The notes under the pieces were generated by a model. The model ran no database searches. It saw nothing but the letters and a program-made list of their open reading frames with translations, and was not told the origin of the DNA. A program made the translations under genes and the position numbers. Positions 31,703 through 42,302 of a stretch of DNA of 64,000 nucleotides are shown here, in pieces; position 1 is the stretch's first letter, and each line of letters opens with the position of its first letter. Location: assembly GCA_037833965.1 (NCBI GenBank), contig AP031353.1, positions 2,668,501-2,732,500 of the forward strand. Reading direction: 5' to 3'. The stretch comes from Marchantia polymorpha subsp. ruderalis. Lineage: Eukaryota > Streptophyta > Marchantiopsida > Marchantiales > Marchantiaceae.

Positions 31703-34141
31703 GTTAACAAACACGTTGAAACCGACATATAAAGTCTGGTTCAGTAGCTAGTCTCCTTAACAGTTTTCAAAATTCGCTTTTTATCAGCATCAAGGTCCCG
31801 GCCAATTTGGCTATAATTTTTTTTAATCAATGTCATCCCTTGCCATTGAGGCCCAGTGCTTGGTCATGCTATGAACGGGCTCTTGCAGGGAGTGCCTTCT
31901 GGCGACTGATACAGATTGAGGAATGGTTCTGCACAAATCAATTCGTAATGTGGTACATGAGGCCTAGATTGAGTATAGTTGAGAGAGGGACCGTGTGTAT
32001 CTATCACTCTTATTTTAAGAACCTTGTAATGAATGCTTCTGGCAAGCAGTCAGCACACAGATGTTGTTCGTTGTCATGAGGGCTGTCTCTAAGAATCAGC
32101 TCATCACTTCTGTGGTCCTATTTCCAGGTCGTCGGTTGCATGCATTTCAAGGGGAAGGAAAGGAAGGATGGGAGAAGACGATCGTAGTTTGTAACTAGGT
32201 CAACAGATTTCTATTTGTTTGTATTTTCTCTATTCCAGGGTCTATGTACTTGTTTTACACATGCTAGAATGTGAGTTGGTTGTCCACAGCGTTGTCAGTT
32301 GGAGTGGGGTATCAGTATCCCTCCAAATGAAGAGATCTTGCGGAGTCGGCTGCTCGCGAACTAGATTAAGGATGTCATGTGATGAGCTTAGTTGGACGGG
32401 TTCATCAGGCATCCAGCTTTCTCATTTCATTGATAGGTCAGCGAAGGAACATCGAGCATTATGATGGTTCGAACTCATCATAATAGTGAACGCGAACGTG
32501 AGCATCTGCAGTTGAAATGCCGGACGTAGAAGAAAGCTTGTTCTATATTTCTGAGTCATGTAGCTCAACAGTTATTATTATTAAAAAGGACCAATTAGCT
32601 CGAAAACAGTACTGTCTATATTATTTTGTAGTGACGGGGTCCACTTCCGATGAACTGAGCCGACGACGCCACCTCTTGTCACTTAAGTTTTTTGAGCAAT
32701 CCTGAGTAAACGGGGTGCAGTGAGGATATCTCCCCTGTCTGTGTCGGCTATATCGAAACTGCACTATCTAACCAAGAGATGAAAAACAAGGTATCGTATA
32801 TAATGTCCTTGTGTTGCGTAAATCTCTCAAACAAATATACTCGTCCAGTGCAGACCATGTCAGTTTGCTCTTCCACAGTCGAAAATATCTTACCAACAGC
32901 GAAAGGAAATACCTCAATGTGTACCGCTCCAACCAAAAGTTCGATCCGAAGCAACTCTGATTGAGACGAAAATGTAACAGTAATGAAAACGTGTAATCAG
33001 GAAGGTTCATAGACACACTTATAAACTTTCTTTATAGATTATCTCTCTAATGTAATTAATTCATTTCCTGTTGTTAAAAGCTATTGTTTACGCTTCAAAA
33101 ATATTACACTGTAGATATGTCAAAATCATCTACAAGAATAGAGTGTGTTATAAGTGAACAATATTCCAAAGCATTGAAGTGAGGTAAAAGTTAGAATATT
33201 AATTAATCATTCGATGTATAAAATAAATTGAAAACGTCCACCTTGAAACAAATATGTAACGTAACCAACACAAACTTTAATTTTTGAAACATTAAATTTT
33301 GCGTCAATTAACTGGATCGAAATATTTTATCTTATATTAACCGATTAAATGGTAAGTTGAATGCTTCTATATGAAAATTTATTTATGAAGAAAAGTACTT
33401 GTGCTAATCATCGTCAATTAGATATGAATACTATATATACATCATATACAAAGAGATTTAGATCATCAGACTTAAATCATTAAAAATTTAGATATCCCAG
33501 ATCTTTAGGATGTCTAAAACTCAACATAGGTTGAAGCAAATCTTGGTTAAGTAGAACTAGGTTACTATTGTACAATTGTACTTGAAAATGCTACACTTGA
33601 CATAATATTGAAGGAGTGATTGTTCAGATTTGGCGTGACAAGGTGAGAATCTTCAAATATAAGGTTATGGTGAAAAGAGTAGCAATTCTGGCACACCATA
33701 CTAGATGAAGTGGACATCACTTTTTTAAGTTTTAGAAATGTATTGAAAATGTACATAGAGGAGTATATGCATCGTCCTATACATAAAAAATCATGTTAAA
33801 TTATGCTTAATTGGATGTTCTAAGTAGTAAGTAGATCCTAGTATATCTTAGTTGCAATGTGACATAATTTACATTTCCATCGTCACCTTGTTGCGGGCCA
33901 GCCCCGTCCTTACCATTGATTTCAACCTTGTAAGATATGATGGGCTTATACTCTCCTTTTTTATAAATCCCTCTCCTTTAATCTTGCATCTTATTATCTT
34001 CGTCTACTCGAATATCAATAAGTATCTTGGTTCCGAAAAATGTTCTATGGACCCACGCAATTATCTTTCATCGATCATCAAAATGAGGAGAGATTTCTAT
34101 TTCTAACTCAAGCGAATGAGTCGTCATGTAATTTCATCATT
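31703..34141. other. Intergenic, AT-rich towards the right
   Basis: No gene is supported. The first few hundred bases are probably the bL19 3' UTR and downstream DNA. It includes the second arm of the dispersed inverted repeat (32805-33323). The 270 bp before the U6 copy has no upstream sequence element or TATA at the spacing required for a plant U6 promoter. Confidence 0.5.
32805..33323 (-). repeat. Dispersed repeat copy, inverted relative to 25156-25615
   Basis: The reverse complement aligns with 25156-25615. The two arms lie in opposite orientation about 7.2 kb apart and flank the bL19 gene. Apparent open frames in it are not conserved between the arms. Confidence 0.75.
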
Positions 34142-34243
34142 ATCCCTTCGGGGACATCCGATAAAATTGGAAAGATACAGAGAAGATTAGCATGGCCCCT
34201 GCGCAAGGATGACACGCACAAATCGAAAAATGGTCCAAATTTT
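34142..34243 (+). ncRNA. U6: U6 snRNA retro-pseudogene (5' part of a U6-LINE chimera)
   Basis: A near-complete U6 copy of about 102 nt runs from the 5' stem-loop (TCCCTTCGGGGACATCCG) through ACAGAGA, AGC and the 3' end CCAAATTTT. Compared with the usual plant U6 I see three changes: the first G is A, GGAACGATAC reads GGAAAGATAC, and CGAGAAATGG reads CGAAAAATGG. The splicing-critical ACAGAGA and AGC are intact. No USE (TCCCACATCG-like) or TATA box precedes it at the required spacing, and the 3' T-run is directly followed by LINE sequence. It is therefore a reverse-transcribed copy, not a working U6 gene. Homology tools would call it U6 and could mislabel it functional. Confidence 0.93.
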
Positions 34244-34244
34244 C

Positions 34245-34359
34245 GCACTAGCTAGGGGATTCTTTTGGTTCTCTCCTAATTTGGAGTTGGATTGTTTGTA
34301 TTGTATTTTTTAGCCTTTTGACCCTTTGGGTCCCACGGGCTTGATCTATTTACCATTTA
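34245..34359 (+). mobile_element. LINE 3' end fused to U6 (3' part of the chimera)
   Basis: These 115 bp match 23206-23320 of the nested LINE with only a few substitutions: the last ORF2 codons (ACTAGCTAG), then the whole 3' UTR to TTTACCATTTA. They start one base after the U6 3' end, in the same orientation. Because the piece ends where the LINE's own 3' UTR ends, the insertion was primed at a LINE 3' end and then switched onto U6 RNA. I see no clear target-site duplication. Confidence 0.93.
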
Positions 34360-35529
34360 ATTGTTTTTTCAAGATGATGCCTGGACCGAGAACACGATGA
34401 AGATAAACCTTCAATTAGAGAAACGTGGAGGCGGAGTAAACCGCGGGATCGATGGGCAAAATCGGTCCCTTGATTCATCCAACAGACTTAGTCCCGAAAG
34501 CTGACAGACCTCTGGACAAAGGGGTCATGAAACATAACTCCCAAAACGGGCGGGCAGATCTCGTCACATGGAACCGGCTCAGGGTGCCTGCTCAGGGTCG
34601 AGGCACGCAACGTGAGCCTTCCGATGCCGGCCACCGGAAACAGTCACGGGACGCAAGAGCAAATCTCACCGGCTAAAAGGGAGGTCGAAATCTTCAGATC
34701 CGATGCGAACGATTCCCTCCACCCATCGCCACCGGCCTGACCTGCCCCGGCAGCGAAATTAAGAGTCACTATCCAGCCAGACGACCACTATTCTTCCAAA
34801 GCCATCGAGCCCGGAAAGGACCCGCGACCGCCGGCGGGCGTGCAGAACCCGATCTGAATCCGAAGACGAGAGCTTCCGGGGACACGCCGCTCGGTCGCCG
34901 GGGGCGCGCGCCTTCGATCCTATCCGAACGTCCGAGCGCAGGAGCGGCCGGCCCGACGGCGTCACCGTGACGCCGTCTCAAGAGGCGCAGCTCATCTCGA
35001 GCGGGGCGTGGGGTCATTTGTTGTCGTCGGCCGAAAATGGGGTGTTGAGAAATTTGCGGGCGTTTTTCGGGCGATTTGTCGTGGCGCGAGATGACAGTCG
35101 GAGCGCGAGGGGCCCCGTCGTCGCGTGCTGGCGTGGGGGCCGTGGCTCGCTCGCTCGCAGGTCCGACCTCGATCTTGTCGTGCCGCTTCGTCTCGGCGTC
35201 GAGCTCGTCAGCTTGATCTGGGAATGCTGTTGTGGATGGCCGAATCGAATCTGCGCCGCTGGTCGGGCGCTCGACGAGCAGATGTATATTCTGCCGAAAG
35301 CCTCACTGAGAGCGGAGCCGAGCAGAGCAGAGCCGAACAGAACGAAGGCAAGTGGAGCGGAGCGGAATTGAGCTGATTGGGGTTTGGAAGCGGATTTGGT
35401 GTGGATTGCGTTTACGACATTTTTTGGAGGAGTGGAGGTGTGGAAAGTGGAAGATTGGAAGATTGGAAGAGGAGAGGGAGGATTTTTGCATGAGACGTTC
35501 TTTTGGGGCGGACGGTGGGAAATTTTGCG
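34360..35529. other. Upstream region of the PIRL gene, GC-rich
   Basis: From about 34.8 kb the composition shifts to GC-rich. Purine-rich GAGC/GAGCAGA repeats near 35310-35375 and GGAAGATTGGAAGA repeats near 35450-35480 precede the start codon and are probably promoter or 5' UTR. The long open frames on both strands are composition-driven. No other gene is supported. Confidence 0.45.
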
Positions 35530-37584
35530 ATGGCAACTGTGGCCAGTGTCGCCGAGCGACGAGCGATGCTCAAGTCTCTGGGCCCTCGGCCAGGACGAGA
35601 TGCTGTTGAAAAAGCGCAGCAGGCGATCAGGAAGATTGATTTGCAAGTGGAAGAAAGTCTGGAGAATCTTTCCTACGCCACCGTGCCCGCGGGGATGAAT
35701 GTCGAAGAATGGCGTGATGCTCAAGTGAGTGGCAGTATTTCTGTTTCTGTCGATCGATTGCCGTCGCCGCCCGATTTGACTCTCAGTGAGCTTTTATCGT
35801 CTCCTTGTTTGGTTCAGATCACTGGTTACTCTCCCGCTGAATGAGTTCGTTCTCTTTGACACAGTCGACGCACATGATCGAACCATCACTCGCGTCGAAT
35901 TCATGTGTTGAGTTTTACCCCTCGTGCTCGTGCTCGTGCTCACCCGATTAGTGGCTACATGTCGAAGAGAATTCGAATTTAGCAGGAGTTTAGTCGTTCA
36001 ATTGGTACTGCCAGTGTTTCTGAGTCGTCTTTAGGAGCAACTCTGTCAGTTGGATTGCACCAAAGCTAAACGACCGCGCTGTTGCGGAATTTAGGATTGC
36101 CCTAGAAGTTGTGGGCGGCATCGTTGTACCTGGGATTGCTCCGAGGTGTCCCTTCTCAAGCCGTCTCGTGCTTGTGGTCATGTTGCAGGAGAGTGAAACT
36201 CGTGAGACCGCCGAGAAGGAGAAAATGCCTTACAAGGCGGTTATCCAGCTCGACGAGGTACACCAAATGTATGAAGACGTGCTCAAGATGGAAGAGCTTT
36301 CTTTAGATGGTCGCTCTGAGACTGTCAGAGAGAAAGGAGTTGTCGAGTTGGACGAAGGAACCGAGGAGGATGTGGGTCGACTATTGCGAGATGCACTTGA
36401 GAACAATCGAACCGAATTGGACCTCAAGGGTCGTAGTATGGTGCATGTGCCGGAGTTTTTCGGTCGAATTAAAACTCTGAGGGTTCTGGACCTGTCTGGC
36501 AACCAGCTTGTGGTAAGCAGCGTTCCTTTGTTCGTCAAGAATGTATCTGTCTCCTCTGTTCAGCCAGAATTTTGTCTGACGGCTTTCCTCCATCCGCTGA
36601 TTGTGCAGACGCTTCCGGATGCTATTGCCGGCTTGGAAAATTTGGAGGTGCTCAAGCTCCAAAGTAATCAGTTGAAGACTCTGCCCGATTCCTTAGGGCT
36701 TTTGACGAAGATCCAGCATCTGGACATATCCGCCAATCAGTTGAAGTTTTTGCCTGAAAGCATCGGGCGTTGCAGGTAATATCCCTGACCTCGTTTCTTC
36801 GATTGGGGTGCACAGTTGGCCCTCTCGTTGGTTCTTTAACTGGAGAATCTGATGGGAGCTGTGTGCCGTGTGCAGCTCATTGACGTTCCTGGACGCTAAT
36901 TTCAATCAGCTTGAGTATATCCCAACCAGCTTCGGAGTCTTGTTGAATAAGCTGGAAACATTACACCTTCATTTGAACAGTCTTGGCGGGCTTCCCTCCT
37001 CAGTAGGCGAGCTGAGGGCTCTTAAATATCTGGATCTACATTTCAACAAACTCAGGAGCCTCCCATCCACAATAGGCAATTTACGGAAACTGGAATTTTT
37101 TGACTGTAGCTCCAACTTCAACGACTTGTGCTCTTTACCGGAGTCGATCGGGGATCTGATATCTCTCACCCACTTAAATCTGAGTTACAACCAAATCAAA
37201 GAGCTACCCGACTCCTTCGGGCGGCTGGAAAAGCTTGTTGATCTTAAAATCGATGGAAACCCTTTGATTGTGCCACCCATGTACGTGGTACAGCGGGGGA
37301 CACAGGACGTGCTCGAGTTCATGCGTGAACAATTGAAAGCCCGAATTGAAGCTGCTGAACGAGCGACTGAAGCAGCAACCGCCGCAGAAGCCAGTGAAAA
37401 TCAGAATGGTTGGGTTCCTGGCTGGGCATCCGCATCGTGGGTGGGCGAGTGGATCGGAAGCGTGTACACCAACGTCGGAGGTCTGTTGGGTGGTGCCAGT
37501 CCTCCGAATCAGTCTCATGTCGGTTTCCAACAGCATCGGAACGTGAGTCTGAGTAGGGAGGACTTCCTTGAGCAGCAGCTCTAG
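35530..37584 (+). CDS. PIRL: Plant intracellular Ras-group-related LRR protein (PIRL)
   Basis: Four exons: 35530-35724, 36189-36512, 36609-36775 and 36876-37584. All have GT-AG introns and matching phase, giving 464 residues. Residues about 1-135 are an Ala/Glu/Lys-rich helical N-terminus typical of PIRLs (MATVASVAERRAML; EKAQQAIRKID). Residues about 138-360 hold nine or ten 23-residue leucine-rich repeats of the Ras-binding SHOC2/Sur-8 type (LPDSLGLLTKIQHLDIS; LPSSVGELRALKYLDL). NPLIVPP closes the array. A glycine/tryptophan tail (about 407-440, NGWVPGWASASW) fits the PIRL C-terminal GVYW region. There is no signal peptide or membrane segment, so it is intracellular. PIRLs are plant-specific and implicated in gametophyte development and signalling; the partner is not deducible here. 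The ATG was chosen because it starts the conserved helix. Confidence 0.92.
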
Positions 37585-40537
37585 GTTTTTTGAGTGGTAG
37601 AAAAGGCGTTGGTTTTACGTTTTACTTATCAGCGTATTTGCGCCTGCAAGGTCTTCAAGTCCATTATTAGCAACACCTGTAGGCCTCTGGAACAGAGTCG
37701 TTTGATATCGACTTTATCTTACCAGCCGTTCGAGGTACTTGTATATCATCAACACCATGAGACAGAGGTGTAGGATACGAAGAGTTTGTGTATACAGAGT
37801 CTCTTTTTCACCTCAGAAGGTACAGCCGCAGCTGGGTCTCCAGACCGAACGAGTTTGAGATGAGTGTAGTGTAGAGCAATAATTATCTTGCCAAGAGAGG
37901 AAATTAATTGTACATACTGTGAGAAGGCCAAAGAATGATTATAGTAAAGTATATTTCAACATGTTTCTCCTTGCTTTACGGCATTGCTTTCATGACAAGT
38001 TGGGCCTCTGCACAGTCTAGGCAAAATGACTGCTGATTTCATGTTTTCTTTCAGTTGTCTATCACGAGACCTGCCTTCATACGAGCAGTACTTGAGTACT
38101 TACTTCAGAGGCATTAGAAATTATCGACCTTTTGAAGGTTAACGGACGTAGTACTTGTTTACTGTAACGAATGTCGGGGTTAAAGCAGATTGGAAACAAT
38201 CATTGGAACGAAGCCTTCAATGGCACCCTGTTACGTATAGTCACGCATAACAGGTCTCAAGTCGTGATTCCATCTGACATCCGACGGCATGAATCAACTA
38301 AAGAAACTTGTTTGAATACCACACGCAGGCAGGAGAAGACATAGAAAGAAGCCGTACCCAGGTAGAGATGAAGTTTGTATCATAATATAGAACAAGATGA
38401 AAGATGTCGCGCCAATGTTTCATTATCACACAGGTGAGATTTTAACGTTGAATCTTGCTGAGTGAAATCGGCGGTAGGCTTGAAAGTTGAACCAAGAGTG
38501 GACAATTTTGGCAGTATACGTTCACTTTGTGTGGGTAAAGAGTTGATTAGAAGCGCAGAAATGCACCTGTTAGGAACTTCTGTAGCTTCGTTCTACTTGT
38601 GATGGTATTCCTTATTAACGTTTACTTCACAGCTTAACGAGGATACTATGTCTAGATATGTTCTAATGAACAAAACTTTGTTTGGAGTGGTCGTTGTCGT
38701 AGTCTCTTGTCCACAGTTCAGAAGATTCAGGTCTGTTCTTAGTATGATTCTTCCTGCAACTTCGAGCTTATCGAGCTTCGAGATGGAGTACTTTGGAGAA
38801 ATGTAGGTCGTGGATCCTCCCGAAGGGGAATGTGATAGATGTGTACTTGGATACTAGCTACACAGTTTTAGTCTCCTTCGACTTATATGAGGCGATCATG
38901 ATTGTAAGTTGGTGGATTTCCCTTGGCAATGGGACTTGAGTTATAACCCTACGTTCTGCGATCCGCTGATTCTGGGCAGGTTAACTGCAAAGCATAAAAT
39001 TGAAACTTCTCCCTTCCAAATATACAGCGAAAAGTACTCAAACAAAAAATCTTCAACGTCGTAGTGTAGATGGTATCTGAAATTGATTTGTGTGTGAAAC
39101 TCAAATGATGAAAATCAGCGTCAAATAACAATAGATTGTGCTAGATACGAAAACAAGAAAATAATCAAAACAACTCGAGCATGTCGGTTTAGAACCTAGG
39201 ATTTGCTGCCAACTGGAAAGTCCTGAAGCTCGAACTAAATAAAAAAACAGCAACTATTGTTTGTCGTGAAAAAAAAAGTATGGGAGAAGAATTGAAGAGA
39301 CGAGAGAAAATCTCAATGTAGAAAAAATTGACGTGCTTGTAAAGTTTCAGACTGGACATCACGTTGAACAGCTAAAGTTTGTAGTTGATTAGATTTATAA
39401 TATCCAAGGCAGTTGGGAATCATAGAATTGACAGTTATGTGCCTCAGCAGCTTTCCGCACACAAGAGTTATATTCCCTAAGAATCAGATGTTCCTCAAAA
39501 CTGTAAAATACACCTCTTTATGTTTTAGATTTCCAAATCCATACAGGAACAGAAAAGTGAGTTATATTGCCAATCTGGCTAAGAGACAAATTTATCTTAC
39601 CAGAATTTTATTTTTGACAATATAATATAATTATGTCAATGTTAAATCATAATAATGATAATAATTTTAGAAGTTAATTAAAAACCTCTTGCTAAAGATA
39701 ATTAAATAAACGTTGATCTATATTTAATGTGAGGTTCTAAGATCTAACTATATGCATCTAATGTTTATTTCAATTCATGCATTAAATAGCTTATATTTTT
39801 CTTCACAAATTATATACATAAGTTTTAGAAAGATGATATATTACTTTCTACTTTTTAGTATCTTTTAGTATTGTATATATTCTACAAGTCAAATCTCAGA
39901 CTGAAAGGTGAAACATGACTGAAACGTGTAAACAGACATTCCTTCCGAATCATGGTGTCCTTTTCTTCCAGTGTTAGGATGTACAGAAACAAAGTTTGAT
40001 ATAGGTTTTATTTGTTTGCAAGTCATTGAGTACAAATTGGGGATGGTAATTTTTTCTTGCAGATGCACAGAATTTTTCAGTATGATTGACCTAGCATAGC
40101 AACGCACAACCTACATAAGTACAGCCATGGTACATCATGAAAGAGTCCAAAGTGACAAGATTGCCTAAGGACTCGATGGTCAGTCTACCAGACAAACTTC
40201 AGTATCTCGATATTCGATTCCCATGCGCAGATTCCTGCAGTGGAATGCTGTGCCAAACTTGGAGGTGGGCGAAGAAACAACAAAAGCTAATGGCCTGCTG
40301 AAAGAAAGCCCATGAACATGAAAGAAAACCTTCATCAGTACAGGACAGAGCAATACTATACTGTACTTAGTGTGTTGTGGAGGTAGGCAGGCAAGGAGGC
40401 AGAGCGGATGAATTCGACCCACGGAACGAAGGATTGAAGAATCAATTGTCGACTGAGGCCACGCCCACAGCTCAGCGGGCCAGAAAATTGCCTGCGGGAG
40501 TGAGAGCATTGCACCGACTGGAGAAAGAGAATCAGTC
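37585..40537. other. Intergenic, nothing recognised
   Basis: The first part is probably the PIRL 3' UTR. The rest is AT-leaning DNA with scattered stops in all frames and no repeat or RNA gene I recognise. Confidence 0.5.
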
Positions 40538-40708
40538 ATGCCTGCCACTCCACTTCAAGCCTTCTCCATCGTGGCTGGATTCTCAGCTCTGTCTGCGTGG
40601 TACGGCTACATGTTTGGCAAGGAATCGGCACGCAAGGAGCTGGAGGAGAGGATCAACGAGTTAAGGGATCTGAACAACAGGTTGAAGAATGGCGTCGATG
40701 TCAAGTGA
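40538..40708 (+). CDS. 56-aa single-pass membrane microprotein
   Basis: An ATG at 40538 opens a 56-codon frame. Residues about 5-24 (PLQAFSIVAGFSALSAWYGY) form one hydrophobic segment. A strongly charged helix with heptad pattern follows (about 28-50, KESARKELEERINELRD). The layout of short N-terminus, one membrane helix and basic/acidic coiled coil recalls small organelle-membrane proteins conserved in plants, but I cannot name a family with confidence. The compact amphipathic design and clean codon usage argue for a real gene. No intron is needed. Upstream 5' exons cannot be excluded. Confidence 0.55.
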   Translation: MPATPLQAFSIVAGFSALSAWYGYMFGKESARKELEERINELRDLNNRLKNGVDVK

Positions 40709-42302
40709 TTGAGAGAGAGAAATAGAGGTAGAGAGATGTCTCGCAGTGGCTCAAGCAGGGTTACCATCAGCCGGTCAGCGAACCTAGGACCTCATCGCCT
40801 TCCAATGTCGACATCTACTCACGAGGAGGCAAGCCCTCGAAAAACAGCAGGCGCCGGTGATGAGAGCAGAGAAGGTTCTCAATCACTTGGGATACAGTCG
40901 AAGATTGGCCTGGTGCTGTGAAGCAACTTTGATCCTTGCATCTGTCTGCCCTTGGCTTGGATCGAGGGAGGACGTAATGCTCATAATCTGTAAGCTTCAT
41001 AAATCGCTCTACATCGCTGCTGCTCATTCGATAGAAGCTTTTGTGATGATTTAGGGCTCGTGACCAGACCAGACTCATTGTCATCTTGTACAATTAACAC
41101 TGAGGCAGCAATGTATTTCACTCTCCATCGAAAGCAGACATCTTCAGCGAATTGCATGGAATCGTCAGGCATCATGGTTTTGTAATTGTTGCTTCTGGAA
41201 ACCGAAGGCAGGGAGTGCAGGCTTTTGATCTCCCATATGATCGTCCTCCATGTTACAGAGTAGTCACGTGAATGATGTATCGGTCACCGAGACACTCAAC
41301 TCAGAAGTTTGTGTGTACTGGCAGATTGGACCTCGAGGATGAGTGTTGCTCTTCTGCGTAAATGATCGGAAATCTCTATTCCTCGGTTGAGCTGACAGGC
41401 GGTGAGTTGAGTAGGCAGTGGCGTCCTGTATTAGTTTAGCGACCTGAGGAGGTTTGATTCAACTCTTCGCTCTTTTGTGCAAGTTTGTTGTCCGTGGTTG
41501 CGTGGAGTTGTCCTTTAACTGAATAGAATGCACGGCATTCTAGTTTAAGAGCTTATTTCTCCTCTGAAGGTTTTAAAGCTCTGTTTCTCTATAACATGAT
41601 GATGCATAACAGTGATGCGATGACTTGATGGACACAATGCTACGGAAGAATCTTGACCCAGAAAACTAGCATATGGATCTTGGGGATTCACTAGCGATCT
41701 CATTTTTTAAAGCGTATTAGAGGTTGACGTCGAAGCTGTAGATCGACATGTTTCGCAACTAAGCTGAGGCTAAAATTGAAATTCTCGAGGTTAGTACTTA
41801 GCTGCTTGATTATGCTTAACTAGATCCACACAGATGTGAAGTTGATATATTGTTGCATATTTCTTTCATATCATGATTGAAAACTTGAGAAATGAAAGTA
41901 AGGTACGAAAGTCTTCATTCATATATCTGTGCCTTTGTCTGTGAACTTGTGTTCACGTTATCACGTAGCCTTCACCAATCCAACAATACAAAGACACGAT
42001 TACTGGATCCAATGTACGAGTACACTCTGAAGTCCCTAAGGGATCGACTTTGCGAATTCCATGATCTGAGGATATGGGCTTATTTACAATCTAGAAGAAA
42101 AACGATTAAGATAAAGAAATTAAACAAAACCATCAGTCACGTCAGGTGGGTATGTCTAACATGTGCGCTCCGACTCAATGTCTCTTCTCCGACGCCCTTA
42201 GCTAATTTGAGTACTCTACCTCACTCCTTACACACTTGTACGTAACAAATGATTCTGTAATTCAATGCGCCGGAAGGATTCTCTACCTTCGTCGCATGGA
42301 GC
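40709..42302. other. Intergenic, nothing recognised
   Basis: Presumed 3' UTR of the microprotein gene, then DNA with stops in all frames up to the 3' end of the minus-strand MYB gene. No repeat or RNA gene recognised. Confidence 0.5.

Noticed and set aside
34142..34243. Functional U6 snRNA gene
   Set aside because: No upstream promoter elements at plant U6 spacing, and the 3' end is fused to LINE sequence.
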